Below are positions 1 to 12,007 of a DNA stretch of 64,000 bases, one piece after another. Below the pieces are notes generated by a model. The model saw only the letters and a list, made by a program, of their open reading frames with translations, had not been told where the DNA came from and made no database searches. Position 1 is the stretch's first letter. Each line of letters begins with the position of its first letter. Origin of the DNA: Favolaschia claudopus (lineage: Eukaryota > Basidiomycota > Agaricomycetes > Agaricales > Mycenaceae); NCBI GenBank assembly GCA_037176885.1, contig JAWWNJ010000037.1, positions 1,302,001 to 1,366,000 on the forward strand. Reading direction: 5' to 3'. The position numbers and the translations under genes are program-made.

Positions 1-399
1 GAACTACTCATATGAGTCATACCGTTGAACGGCCCCGAGAGTTGAAGATTCAAGACACCCAACGCAACAATCCAAATACGTCAACTCAAACGGCGCGCTA
101 CCTTGATACTCCGAAACTTCGTCTAACTCCATCCACATCCTCGTCCCTGTGGAATACTTATCCTCCAAGTCTCCTCTGAGTGTATGGTCACGACATTGCA
201 ATCGCGTTCCAGCTGATCGCAAACCTGCTCGAGCGTGATGGGAAGTGAGGAATGACGCGCCTCAGGCTGGTGGGCGAAGAGCTTCCCCGCGAGTTCGCAG
301 CGCGGCCAACCTAGAAGCGATAACAGTTTCAAACAATAAAATCAATAGATTCGGACATCTCAGGCACTTTCCGCTGACTATAACTCTAACTTTGAAAAA
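1..399. other. left-edge stretch, possible end of an unidentified minus-strand gene
   Basis: This stretch lies downstream of the GMC gene that ends at 400. On the minus strand an open frame from about 222 to 4 is acidic at its C-terminal end. A second frame (332-123) follows an acceptor-like pyrimidine tract ending in TAG near 312. Together they could be the last exons of a gene that runs off the left edge. I recognise no family and cannot fix the exons, so this is a note rather than a gene call. Confidence 0.2.
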
Positions 400-2999
400 T
401 CAAACACCAGAGATACCTAATTCCTCCGCAATAATGATCGCCGCTTTTTCACCAACGAGCAACGCTGTATGATAAGTATTTGCTCCGACATTGAGTGGTG
501 CAATGCTCATGTCCGCCACCTTCAGATTCTTCGTCCCATAAACGTTCAGACGAGGATCAACAACGCCAGAGTCCTCGCGCGATTTCATCGCACATGAACC
601 GAGCTAAGCAAAACGAAAAGTCAGCGGGGGAGTGTATGGTGGGATGGAGAAGCAGACCCACCGCATGCCAACAGAAGACAGCTGACCAGGAAAGCATAAG
701 TTGCAAGATATTAGAGTAGAAGATCAACAAAAACTCACCCTTTTCACGGTGGAACTGATCAATAGCCTCGTTGTCCGCCTCCGTATACCTGATAGCACAA
801 TGAGCCGGAATCAATTGAATTCAGAAACTCCTTACTTGAATTCCGGTGCCGAGTGCGCTACCGGTCCCTCGCGTGCGCCGCATCTAGCTTCACTCGTTTC
901 CGAAAATCGGGGATGTTCAGCGATATTTTCGCCTCGATAACAATCCATCCGACGTGCGAGCTCACGAGACCATTTGTAAAACCACCGCAGTAGAACTAGA
1001 TCCTCGTCCCTTCCAACGACGTTGTCATTTATCTTTCATGGTAGACTGACAGAAATTCGAAAAACGAACCGATCAAGAAACCCAGAATAGACCTCGATGG
1101 GCAGAGATGAGTTTTCTGCCTGTGATATGGACTGTGCCAGTTCCGACTGGATAAGACTGGGCCTATCAGAATCCGGGAAAGACTGTACGAAGAGTCTCAC
1201 CAAGAAATACGCAACCTGGTAATTAGTCGGGTCAAGATTGGAGTCCATCGGCCTGTGGTGTTGGTGATCATAAGCAAGTTGAGCGAAGAGTGGGGTGAAG
1301 AACCAAATTCGCACCTCCCCAGAGTGAAAACCACTCCCACACCCTTATCTGGGACGCTCTCAAAAAACGCAGGCCACCGGTGATCACGGAAGATCGGCAA
1401 CTCATTGAGGTCTTGAGGGTTCGGTCGCACTTTGATCCCAGCGTCCATGTCACTGTAAGAAAGATACCTCAGAGGAATATATGAAAGGTTGCTGCGGGTG
1501 CAGACTTGTAACCGAACAACGCTGTAAGAAATTCGGTGAGTCGATGGAGAGTTGGCTTACGAACGACTCCTCGTACTATCATCTTTTTCCATGGCTTGAT
1601 CAGTAAGATATGGCAGGAACGCAGCACAATGGTCTGTATGAATTATATGAGTACGGTGTAATCTAGGGGAAGAAACCACTCTATTGAAAGGCCCTGTATC
1701 TTGAGAAACTCACCGCTGTAATTATTCCCGACGCCAGGGAGATCAGAGACCACTGGAATTCCATGTTTTTTCATAACATCGGTTCCTCCAATGCCAGATC
1801 TGCAGCGCACGCCAACACAATTACATGAAAGTATCATGTGAGGTTAAGCAGCTTACCTCTCCAAAATTGCTGGCGAACCGAACGTGCCAGCCGAAACGAC
1901 GACAAGGCGGGAAGTGTACGCAGTGAGCATCGCACTATTCTTCCCACCGACTTGATATTCGACCCCAATAGCACGCTTGGATCCGTTTTCGAAGAGGACG
2001 CGATTGACGTGGGCGTGACTCAAAATGTGCAGATTCGGATTGTTGCTCTGGTCGTAGAGATAAGTGTGTGCGGTGTCGGACCGCCGACCGGTTTCGGCGT
2101 CGATATATCTGTAATAGATGGTGAGCATCACACCGTCTGGCACAAGTTGCTTCCGATAACATGGAAGCAATAGACGTACTTGGGCAGTTTCTTGGAGGCA
2201 AGAGTTGTATAGTTAGTATCGAGTGCAGCTTAGGAGTGGGATGTGCGCACCCCATAAAACGTCGCAAGTCGCAAAATCGTTCCACTCATCCGCAAACTCG
2301 CGACCTCTCGGAAATCCATAGGACACCTTGATGGGTCCCGAAGAGCCGTGTATGGATTCGGATCCGTCAATTTGATACGTCTCGAGCTGCGATGCAGCGC
2401 TGTCAATGCGCTAGAGACGAACCGGCGAATTAGATGCACCCACCTTTCTGGCTAACGGGATCAAATCCGCGGCACCCCATCCTGGATTCCCGAGTCGCTC
2501 CCAATCGTCGTAGTCGCTGGCTGGAGCCCGATTGTACATCATACCTGAGCATTGTCAAGAGTTATGCGAAGTCCAAATTCTGAGCTTACTGTTAACACTC
2601 CTCCACCACCAACGCAACTGCCGTTGTTCACCCTGGGTGAACGCCCATTGAGATTGGTGGCAGTAAGGGAAGAGTGGGCCATGTAGACATCAGTTCTGTT
2701 GAGGAGGCCTATCCACTGATTCGGTTGGGTATGGATATCTTACATCTTTGGTCGAAGGCCCACTCTCGATGATCTGAGACGACAAGAGATGTCAAGTAAG
2801 TGAGTTATAGCGATTTCGCAAAAAACAACATTGCACATACAAGAATTCTAAGGTCGGGGTCCGCAGCAGCAAGACGACCCGCGATAACGCACGCAGTTGT
2901 TCCTCCTGCCGTCAAATTTGTCAGATGGAGTTGAAAAGTCGAAGTGATAGAAACCCTACCACCAGCGAAGATAATGTCGTACCGGGAAGAGGAAGGCAT
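400..2999 (-). CDS. GMC oxidoreductase, alcohol-oxidase-like (AA3_3-like)
   Basis: This FAD-dependent glucose-methanol-choline oxidoreductase probably oxidises small alcohols to aldehydes with release of H2O2. It starts MPSSSRYDIIFAGG and a 55-bp intron (about 2905-2959) separates this from GTTACVIAGRLAAADP, completing the FAD dinucleotide fold. Further blocks read MMYNRAPASDYDDWE and ETYQIDGSESIHGSSGPIKV, both characteristic of fungal alcohol oxidases. The catalytic segment WHALGSCAM depends on a small internal exon near 640-665. The C-terminus runs GVVDPRLNVYGTKNLKVADM and then LNVGANTYHTALL, with the catalytic Asn in NTY, and stops at 400. No signal peptide is visible, which fits the methanol-oxidase-like branch (often peroxisomal or non-classically exported). 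Many short introns break the frame and not every internal junction was resolved. Family call is firm; substrate is inference. Confidence 0.85.
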
Positions 3000-4214
3000 T
3001 TGAGGATTGTGTGATCAGGGGGAAAATGTCCTACATATAACTCTTTTGTAATCCCTCGCGAAGACGTTCAAATAAAAGCTGTATCGCGATCTAACCGCGT
3101 CAACGGCGCGCTTAGCTTGAAAGTGGCAGCCTAACTTCACTTCGCAGTGCGAGTCGCCGCATCCATGGACCATGCTCAATCCATGCTCCGGATAGGCGCC
3201 AGCACGGCTCTTGTCACGTACTGTCCAGAGGATAAGCAAAGTGAGAACCACCCGCAGTGCCTTCTTGATATATGCCCCCCTCCCCACTTGGTGGGGAATC
3301 GCTTCAAGCTTGCATGACGTGGCCTGAGTGGAGGGGGACAACTCGGAGCGCCTCGCGGCCGATCAGCACCGAACCTGTTCCACCCGACTCGGACTTACTC
3401 GGATATTTGATTGGACTCGAATCCAAACCGAAATTAAAGATAGCGGGTAGCGTGCAGCGAAGAAAAATCAGCAATCTGTTCCTGGCCAAACTGTGACGTG
3501 TCTACGCCTAAGAAACCAATTAATTTCCCTATTTTGAGACGGGTAACACGCGGTTATCATTGATTAACCTAACAGTCGACGTAGATACTAGAGAAATCGG
3601 CAGGCCGAGGTTCATGAAGGACCATAAGTGTTCCTGAACGCGTACAGCGCCAAGAGTTCGATATGTACCAGATTTTTGGGCATTAGTTCGGATCGATACC
3701 ATCACGAGAGAAATACATTGAACCTTGTGACATGACCCGGCGTTGGATTGATTGATTTACCTTGTAAGTGATACTGAACTTTAGTCGAATTTCAACTCCC
3801 AATGTCTCAAACCCTTCACAATCTGGAGACATAAGTTTGTTTGAAGGAAAGTTGAAAAAGTTGAGTGAGCGAGAACGGGAATCGCACTGGCACAACTCAC
3901 TGGCAAGTCTCAGAGTCGGCTGGAAGATTGACTCAAGCAATAGCCTGTAATAGCCGGCGTGAGCCGTGGTCAATCTATCCAACGTCATAAGTCACTTTTC
4001 GCAACTGCCAAAAATATGCACTGAACGTCACTTGAAATATTGACGAAACTGTCCTATTTCTGATCAATTGATCGCTACAGTAAAAGTTGAACAAATGAGA
4101 CTCCCTCGCTTGCACAGTTCTGAATATAAAAAGGGCAGCTCGTTGAGTTCAACTTCAGAGGACCCGCCAGATCCTACACTAAGCTCGAAACTTCTCCTCG
4201 CGCTCCTTCCCATC
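3000..4214. other. divergent intergenic region between GMC gene and small secreted protein gene
   Basis: This holds the 5' flank of the minus-strand GMC gene and of the plus-strand gene at 4215. Short open frames on both strands lack family features and conserved splice structure. Apart from a TATA-like box near its right end I see no gene, repeat or RNA. Confidence 0.6.
4125..4132 (+). promoter_or_regulatory. TATA-box-like element
   Basis: TATAAAAA lies 83 bp upstream of the ATG at 4215, a usual distance for a fungal core promoter with a short 5' leader. It is the only strong TATA match directly in front of the small secreted protein gene. Function is inferred from position. Confidence 0.5.
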
Positions 4215-4752
4215 ATGAAATTCAACGCCTCTCTTTTGTTGTCTGTCGTCCTCGTCGCGAGCGGATCCAGCGCCTACGCCTCCACCGGCGGAGACGACCT
4301 TGGCATCGCAGGTCGCACCCTCGTTGCTCGCACGACCGGCTCGCCGACAGGTACAACCTTGACCGGCACGGGCACGGAGACCGCCACTGGTGCCGACCCC
4401 ACCAACACTGGCTCTGCAGAATGCAACTGGTGCGGTAAGTATTTGTAAAACTCTCAGATATCTTCAGACCTCTCACCGATGATTGGATTTGCTTCATAGA
4501 GTGCCTGACCGCTGCGGCGGCTGAAGGCCTTGCATGTGCGGCCGCGATCCTGGAAGGCGGATGCAGTAAGCTCAGCTGAACTTAAATAAACTGACGGAGT
4601 GAAAATGTTCCGTTCAGATCCCATCGCAGACATATCCTGCATCATCGACATGGCCGCTTTCTCCCAAGCTATTGTATGTGTTTCCTTCATAGTCAGCATT
4701 GACTTGAAACTGAGATGAAATTTAGCCCAAGTGTATTGCGTGCTTCCGGTAG
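4215..4752 (+). CDS. small secreted cysteine-rich protein (122 aa)
   Basis: Four exons (4215-4434, 4500-4565, 4618-4673, 4726-4752) join in phase to give 122 residues. The N-terminus MKFNASLLLSVVLVASGSSA is a clear signal peptide. A Thr/Gly-rich linker with TGT repeats follows. The last 50 or so residues form a compact module with spaced cysteines and a GGCNPIADISC core. Cysteine spacing and the AAA...NPIAD pattern recall basidiomycete small secreted proteins that databases label fungal calcium-binding-protein-like, but that is from memory and weak. All three introns (65, 52 and 52 bp) have GT...AG ends. The protein probably acts outside the cell or in the wall. It could be an effector-like or fruiting-stage protein; nothing in the sequence decides this. 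Confidence 0.8.
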
Positions 4753-5443
4753 AATGAATTGATGACAGAGGGCGACATTAACGCTAGCATAGCAATATTA
4801 TTCGGTTTTGAACAACGAGAAATGAGTCGTTGAGGGAAACAAACTGAATGTGGAGCGGAGGCTCTTCAAGTACGACGCTCCGGTGTACCTCTAACACCCA
4901 GAGCGACTGAGCCATCATCGACTTCACGCGTGTGAATCAGCGAGAGACCCCAAAGACAGATGGATCCTGCTCCGACCAACGACCACGATACCACTGTAAT
5001 CACCGAGTCTAGAACATTTTCAGAGGTCTCGAACATCCGAGCTTTGTCACAAAGAGCCGTGCTTGATTCATTATGGATGCAGGTAGGTTACCTGTCTTGA
5101 AGTCACCTCAATGCGGTCTATGTAGCATTGCGTCGAGTGAATGCACACCAAAAGCAGCGGTTTTTGTCGGGTTACGAATAGTACAAATCGTCAGCATTCA
5201 GAATCGAGTCTGCCATTCGCGCCTTTCGATACTCCAGTAATTTGCTTTCTAAAAGGGTAGTGTCCCCTGAACAAGCATGGACAATTGTCTCAGAAATCGA
5301 AGGTTTTAATAATCAAATCATGAACAAACTCACCACGCGACCGTGTCGTGATTTCCCATACCGGATCGTTCTTCCACCAAAGAAAAGAGAAATGGTGGAC
5401 ATTAACGTAGAAGTACGCCAAATCGGGACATCGCTCTTGAAAT
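4753..5443. other. intergenic, nothing identified
   Basis: This lies between the small secreted protein gene (plus) and the 3' end of the F-box gene (minus), so it should hold two convergent 3' ends. Short frames have no recognisable features. I see no repeat or RNA gene. Confidence 0.55.
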
Positions 5444-6732
5444 CTATTGCGAATGACGCCGAAAATCCATGCTGTCCCAGGCCGGATCCATCAGCTTGAG
5501 AGGGACCGCATCGTATACGATCGAAAATGTCTGCAATGTTAGAGGTAGAATCCCCTGGGCTGAGATAGACTCGAGCAGAAATACAGGCTGAATCGACTGA
5601 GTTCAGCAAAATTCATTTAAGCCAGATAGATTTGACCTACGTCCAGCAAGACGAAACCGTGGTTATTATCCATCAAGTCGGATGTCAAACGCAGACGGAG
5701 TTCTGATAGATGGGGGAGCAGTGTTAAGAGCCTGCACACGTCCGGGAACCCAAAATCATAAGCCTCAAACTGCGCCTTGAACGAGGTGATGTTGGGTAAC
5801 GCATCGACGTCGCCCAATTCGAAGATGAATTCTTCGAATCGGAGCGAGGGGGCGAGGGGGAATATCATGATATGGGATAGAGCAGGGCGAAGGTGAAAGA
5901 GATTCAGATTCAGGTAGTTGCCGGCGTATTTCCGAAGGTCCGGGAATACGACAGCCGCCGTGTTAGCGGTAAGATCATCGAGCATCCCGTTGTATTTAAT
6001 GCAGCAGGTGCGCACTGCGGGGAAATTGGCGAGAACGTCGAGTGCTTCCGCTTCGGAGTAGAATATGTCATCCAAGACTTTGAGGGTATGAAGATGGGGG
6101 AAAGGGCCAACTTTCTCCGCGGTAAGCGCAGCCAGATTTCCGAAGTGAAGCTGCTCCAGGTTGTCTGGAGAAATGATTTGTGATAAGGGAGCTAAAAGGC
6201 TTTGAGATTCGTTTGCCGTTAAGGAGACGACTCGCAGGGGTATCTTGATACCAGTAACATCCTCCCAGCGCTCGAATGAGCACAGATCGAAAGAAAGATG
6301 CGTGAGAGCCGGCAGCGCGCAGATGCTGTTAAGACCCTTCTGCGTCATTCGAATGTTTGAAAACTCTAGGCGTTGGAGACGCGTGAAAACTGCAAGACGG
6401 TCGTAGAATGTGCGCATCAGGGCCGTTGGTGCTCCATCTGCGGAGGATTGCCGGGATTGCAGCAATCGATCAGGAACCTTGGCGATACATGCGCGCACAT
6501 GCGGCGCTATTTCGGGGGACGAGTAGAAGTCTAATCGTTGGGAAGCCCTTTCGAGGTGCTCTGGCGGAGGGATGTACAGATGTGAATGCGGGACGACGTG
6601 GTATTCGCTGAATCCAAGTGGGCGAACGAGGACGCGAAAGTCATGGTCCGTAGAGGAAAGGTTTCTAATCGCTTCGAGGGGTAGGAAGGCGCAGATTTCA
6701 TACCACAGCTCGTTGGCCAGAGGCGGGGCCAT
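5444..6732 (-). CDS. F-box / leucine-rich-repeat-like protein
   Basis: The N-terminus MAPPLANELWYEICAFLPLE is an F-box (PPLANELW..I..FLP), the segment that docks on Skp1 in SCF ubiquitin ligases. The remaining 350 residues contain irregular Leu-rich repeats (LQRLEFSNIRM, LTHLSFDLCSF, LEQLHFGNLAAL) that would hold substrate. The ATG at 6732 is chosen because the open frame upstream of it has only a TTG. The long exon stays open to 5617, but a GT donor at 5640 and a CAG acceptor at 5531 remove 110 bp in phase and add 28 residues ending at 5444. The added tail (FSIVYDAVPLKLMDPAWD) looks like natural sequence. If unspliced, the protein ends at 5617 instead. Substrate unknown; such F-box families are expanded in Agaricomycetes. 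Confidence 0.8.
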
Positions 6733-7097
6733 CGGTGCAGAGATCAAGGTCAAAGGCAGAAAATTGATGATCAGCGGAGTTCGAAATCGGATCGGCGGTC
6801 CGAGTGCCCTAGTCTTAGGGTTAGGTTCGGCCCCTTTTCCGACTCAACAGCGGAACTGCACGAGCAACTTCCTTACTCGAGGCTTCGGACGAGCAGGGGG
6901 AAAGTATGTTAGATACAGATGACAAAGCATTAACTACATACTACTTGGTGAACCGAAAAAACAAAAGTCAGAGTTGTCAAGTATGATATCGTATTAAATT
7001 GGATGAAAACGAATCCGAGAAGGAACCTCAAGGAAAACAGAGAAAGCGAATCTCGGATTTGCTTCCCGCTAGCCGATACCTTCGAAATATGACCACA
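6733..7097. other. intergenic between F-box 5' end and receptor 3' end
   Basis: The F-box gene promoter and the 3' flank of the receptor gene share this stretch, since both genes are on the minus strand. I looked for short CaaX-ending pheromone-precursor ORFs here and found none. Confidence 0.5.
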
Positions 7098-9248
7098 CTA
7101 CACAGCAACAGCAACACTATACCCCTCATCACCACCCATCTTTGTACCCGTCATATAAATCACATCCGACTCCATCGGCGCATACCTCCTCTCCATCTCT
7201 TGATTCCAGGCCGGGACAGATTTCCTCGTTGCGACGCTAGAAACGCGCCTCGGACTCGACGACACCGATTTCGGCTTCAAAACCCCTGGCGACGGCACCA
7301 GCAAACGCGCCTGACTGTGCAGCTTTATCGGCGACGCAGGCGGAACAGGCCATGGTGCGTCCCAAATAATCGAATCTGATATCATGGAAGACGTGTCTTC
7401 GGGGATGGGCTGGCGGGGCGGGGAGAACGCGTGTGCGGGTGGGGGTGGGGACGGGGGAGTGAGCGGGGGGGAGGAGCGGATGGTGCCGTGGTCTTTGAGT
7501 TGGCATTTGAATCTTTTGAGGCGGGGAAGGGGGGCAGGTTGTCGGCGCTGGGGGAAGAGGAAGATGCGGATGCGACAACGGGAGAGCAGCGTGCGATAAT
7601 GGGGGAGACACATGTATCCCCACCGGCCGTGTCGACAAGAAATTCGACTTCGGCTGAGGCGTCTTCAACAACGCAACTGTCGACGTCGGACTCGACCTTA
7701 CCGGGGAAATCGATAGTGCAGCCGAAAGAAGCGCCGACGGGCTCACGGGGCTCTCAAGCCCCAGCGCTTGCGCGATAGGAGAAGCTAGATACGAGAGAGT
7801 AGACGACGTGAAGGCGTCCTCCGCCTCTGGTGTTGTGGGGCTGGGAGTTGAGCTGGGTGAGGGGGAAGAGCACCGAGACGAGGAGGACAAGATGGATTTG
7901 CGTGTGGAAGGCGGAACAGCGCGAGTAGAGCGATTTCTGGCACTCAAGTCCAGCATCTCGTCCCAACCCGAGCGTAACTGTACTGGCCGTGGGGCCGCGA
8001 GGTTGGACGTTGATGGCGTAAGAAGGGATGATTTCGATTGCATCGTGCGAGGGCTGGCGTTCATTCAATTGGTATTATTTGAGGTCAACGAAAATCGAAC
8101 TCACAACGTCAACCGACTCAACTCTGGTCGTTTCCCCGAATTACCCCTCTGCATCCTCCGTGCGACCCAACCGAAACCAAAGAAATCAACCGTCTCCTCC
8201 CCCAGGACAACTGACAGCACGAGATACACCATGGACACCAGGGGGATAGCCCACCACATCGTTTGCGCAGCGCCGACCTCGTCGGGGTTCTTCACGACAT
8301 GAATGGCAGTGAATTCCGGTTGGGAGAATGAAGTGGAATTGGCGCTTCGCGGTCCGAGCAGGATTTGGAAGAGTGTGACGATCAAGACTGTGCTGATGAG
8401 GAGGGTGGATTTGAATAGGCGGCGGAGGTAGACGGGACGAGAGAGGGATGAGGATGAGCGGGCGGCGAGGTGCGTTGAGAAGGTGAAGGGAGAGAGGCGG
8501 GCGGTGTGGATGAAAGATAACACTGTGATTAGGGAAGGTAAGCGAGTGATGTGTGAGAGGAGATAAGGTTAAGATACGCACGGCAGAGAACTAACGATAT
8601 GCTACAAAGTATTAACAACGGGATCGTCATTATAAGTACAGCAGGCGTGGATCTAGGTATGGATGCCGAACAGCCGAAATTTTGCAGCAGGTCAAACCGG
8701 TGATCCTGAACTGCGAAATCTGGAAGGAAATTCAGACGAATGAGAAAAAATCTGAGAAGGAATGGAATGAATTGTTGACGCACGAAGAATCATATAAAGG
8801 AGTGGCAGGACGTAACAAAGGGCGATATCTAGAAGAGCGTGAAGTCGTTTCGAATACGTGTTGGGGTATATCTTGCGCGTTGAGGCGAGGAGCTCGAGGT
8901 AGCGTGCGGAACATAGACACACGCCGGGTAAGGCGGCGGAGATCCCGAGAAGGAGCTTCGTGACTGCGAGAGTTTCCATCCAGCCATTCAGCTCATGTAC
9001 TGCACAGGCTGAAGTCAATAATACCACTCACCGATATCGCACCAAATTGGAATTCGCGTCGTATCCGCATCCGAGATCCACACAAGTGCATTGACGGCGT
9101 GGATGGCGTTCCCGAGTAATAACCAGAACACGAGCGCGAGGTTCGCAAGGTTGACTGTCGGACGGCGCAAAAGGATGACTAAAAATACAGCGAGGAGGGC
9201 GGCGAGGAGGAATGAGAGAATGGCAGGGAAGAGGAGCCGAGGTGACAT
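7098..9248 (-). CDS. STE3: STE3-type G-protein-coupled pheromone receptor
   Basis: Six exons join in phase: 9032-9248, 8784-8963, 8582-8710, 8105-8522, 7624-8053 and 7098-7547, giving 607 residues. Introns are 51-76 bp with GT...AG ends. The N-terminal half is a seven-helix membrane core with STE3 landmarks: NLALVFWLLLGNAIHAVNAL (TM2), WCDIVTKLLLGISAALPGV (TM3), HRFDLLQNFGCSAS, and TMWWAIPLVSMVYLVLSVVL (TM7). The C-terminal 300 residues are a Ser/Pro-rich cytoplasmic tail with SYLASPIAQALGLESP and PEDTSSMISD, patterns seen in agaric receptor tails. Receptors of this type bind farnesylated peptide pheromones and signal through a Galpha and MAPK cascade, either at the B mating locus or as non-mating-type paralogues. 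No pheromone precursor gene was found nearby, so mating-type status is undecided. Confidence 0.9.
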
Positions 9249-10279
9249 TTGATATGATTTGATTTGATTAGTGTATAGTTTCGTGGCTCGAGGTTGAGCA
9301 GGGTGTTGGATACAGTGGGTGGCAATAGTCAGTAGCGAACGAAGGAGACGGAAAGGGGAGGGGACGGAGGGACGTGAGGCTCAAAGAAACGCGAGCAAAG
9401 GAGGGGGGAAGTGGGCGCCGGGAATATCTGTATATTAACTCGAGCGAGAACAAAGGCATTGCTAGCCGGCGTTGCTCTACTCCTTGCATAATCATTCTTC
9501 GTTGTGGAGAACAAGTGGACGTCCATTTCCGACACAAGGGATGGAGAGACGAGATTTCCTTGTGGGGGAACGGAAAGTAAAATGAGATGGTTGCCGCACA
9601 AAGGGATGTGCAAAAATGGATGTAGAGACCCGAAAAGGAAATTTGAAGAAGAACGTGGCTGTCCGAAGAATACATAGGTCTCACGCGCAAGTCTACGAGA
9701 TTGGGGAGCTGCCCGGCTGGAACTAGCGGCAAGACAGTCAAGTCGGTAGTGGGCACCACAGGATCTGCTCCGAGAATCCAAAAAGGACTAATCCCAGTCG
9801 GAGTCTCGGCCACTGAACGTTGAGCACGTGCGCATTGAACAGTAGGTGTAAGCGAAATGTTTGCAAGCGAGGTGTCACTGTAACGAAAAATCAACCAAAG
9901 GACGTTTCACAACACTAGCTGTTACTGAGTCAAACCTTGGGGAGGCTTTTAGAGACCTGAGAGTCCAAACGGAATGTGAAGGCGATTGAAGCCAAATGAA
10001 GACGCAAATCGGATAATTACAAGCCTGAAAGCGTATCAACTCGAAAGTTCCAACCATTCCGAAGACGAATATGGATGCAGAGGTGAGGGACTTGCCTGGA
10101 ATGTCGTCGCCAGAGACAAGCCACGCTGGCAAGCAATCATAGCCAAATAGCATCATGATGCGCCATCAACAGTCTCGGGCCGCCATGTCCGATGTTAGCC
10201 ACGTCATGATCATACCGTCGAGGCCGAGGCGCTGTGACTCGGTGGGAAACTAAACGGTAACAGCCTGCCAGCAACCACC
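9249..10279. other. divergent intergenic region, with an unassigned possible minus-strand exon at 9685-9877
   Basis: This lies between the receptor (minus) and an F-box gene (plus). On the minus strand, 9877-9685 is open for 64 codons, is preceded by a good CAG acceptor and followed by GTGAGA, and has a balanced, protein-like composition. An upstream frame starting at 10156 could be its partner. I recognise neither. It may be a small gene, a receptor 5'UTR or chance. The rest shows no gene. Confidence 0.3.
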
Positions 10280-11958
10280 ATGTCCACCGCATCTCAGGAG
10301 CACCTCATACGCGATTTGCTCCGCTCTCACAACCAGCTTCCTCTCAGCCAACTCTCCTCTCTCTCCGCCTCGTTATCTGACAAGATGGCTCAATGTGACG
10401 ATGAGCTCACTCAGCTGCGTGCTCGAGAGAAAGAGCTTGCAATCTATCGCAGTTCCCTCGAAGAACAATATATCCAATGTCAAAGTATCTCTGCACCCAT
10501 CCGCCGATTACCTGCGGAAATTTTGGCTGAAATTTTTGCTATTGCCGTGGTGACTGCACCGGAATTCGAAACGATCAAGGAAGAGCCGTCTTCCACTAGC
10601 GTGGCGCTCCACCTATTGTCCAATGCTCCCATTCGTACCATTTCGCAAGTCTGCTATCGGTGGTCTATTATCGCTCTCGGAACCCCGTCTCTGTGGACGG
10701 AATTAGTCCTTTCCTTTGCTCTATGGCGCACACCCAGCAGCACGGAGAAGGCAATGACGCTCCTCGAAACCACCCTCCGTCGCAGTGCAACCTCCCCTCT
10801 ACAGATCCTATTTGTGAACATCACAGAATCTCCGTCTCACGTCCCTGCTCTCGGTAGGCTCTCGAACTCCTCGCAAAACATTCTGCGCGCTGGTTGGTGG
10901 TGCGGTTTACGGGGCCTGCCACGGATCTTCAGGTTCTTTCCGGAGCCACGACTCGGAGGAATCTCCCTCTTCTCGAGAGGCTAACGGTGTTACCGGTCGG
11001 CAATCTGGTAGAACCAGTGCTCTTGTTTGCCAACGCACCCCGTCTGGCGGATGTGGCCCTCATTGGAGGATCGAATAGCCGTATTTCACTGCCAAATCTG
11101 ACTAGTCTATCCACTATCAGATACCGTTCTCTTGCATCCACGGATATTGCCACCGTAATAACCGCAATTTCCAGTCTATCTGAATCCAACCGGCTGCACC
11201 TCCAATTTTACCTCGACGACTGGACCTCGAATCGCTCACATACCCTCGACCTCGCCCTCACCCCCACCTCCTCCAACGTCGGCCATCTCAGCATCAAACT
11301 CGTCGGCGAATTCTTCCGGCATCATTGCCAGAAAGCCCTCTCATCTATCTTCACAGCGCTCACCCCCCCATCTCTCTCTTCCCTCTCATTTCACTCTGAA
11401 AAATATCCCCGCTTCCCACTCGTCTGGCCCCAGCCCCAATTTCTCGGTTTATCCGAACGATCGGGGTTCCAGACGACGTTGACATCGCTCTCGCTGAGTC
11501 ACATCAATATATCTCAGACCCAACTCCTCCAGCTCCTCCCTGCCCTTCCCGCACTCACATCTCTCGAGCTGGCGGATCACGAGCGCATAAATGGGCGCGG
11601 AACCAACGTGCGACTCATCACAGATCCTCTTTTCGCTGCGCTCACAGCGCGCATCAATAATAATTTCAATTCGGATTTGAACTCAAATTCGGATGCGGGT
11701 TGTTCCCCACACCACCTTGTCCCGAATCTACACACCCTGACTCTCCATTCGCGCCTGCAATTCGACGATAAGGCGCTCATGGAGATGATACTTTCGCGCG
11801 TGCGAGTGGGAAGGTTTACTTGTTCGGTTGGGCTGTTGTTGAATTGGGATCTCACGGAAGCGAGGGGACGGGAGGTGGATGCAGTGATTTTGGGGAGGTT
11901 GAAGGAGCTTGTGAGCGAGGGAGACTTGGTGTTGAGTCTGCCTGTTGATTGGAAGTGA
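10280..11958 (+). CDS. F-box / LRR-like protein, frame split by an 11-bp duplication
   Basis: The first part (from ATG 10280) has a helical, coiled-coil-like stretch (DDELTQLRAREKELAIYRSS) followed by an F-box-type core IRRLPAEILAEIF and SQVCYRWSIIALGTPSLWTE, the usual layout of large agaric F-box families. The second part, in another frame, continues ALELLAKHSARWLVVRFTGP and about 340 Leu-rich residues to the stop at 11958. At 10847-10864 the heptamer GCTCTCG is repeated around GTAG; removing one 11-bp unit would make the frame continuous. As the sequence stands, either a 44-nt intron (10814-10857, GT...AG, in phase) rescues it to about 544 aa, or the gene is broken. The intron would delete residues that look conserved, so I lean to a lesion. 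Confidence 0.7.
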
Positions 11959-12007
11959 GGAGGTTTGACGGTACTATATCATACATATATGTATTCTGAT
12001 GCAACGC

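Noticed and set aside
7237..8064. Pro/Ser-rich 275-codon ORF as an independent gene
   Set aside because: It contains the receptor tail exon; a 51-bp intron upstream and a 76-bp intron within it connect it in phase to the receptor.
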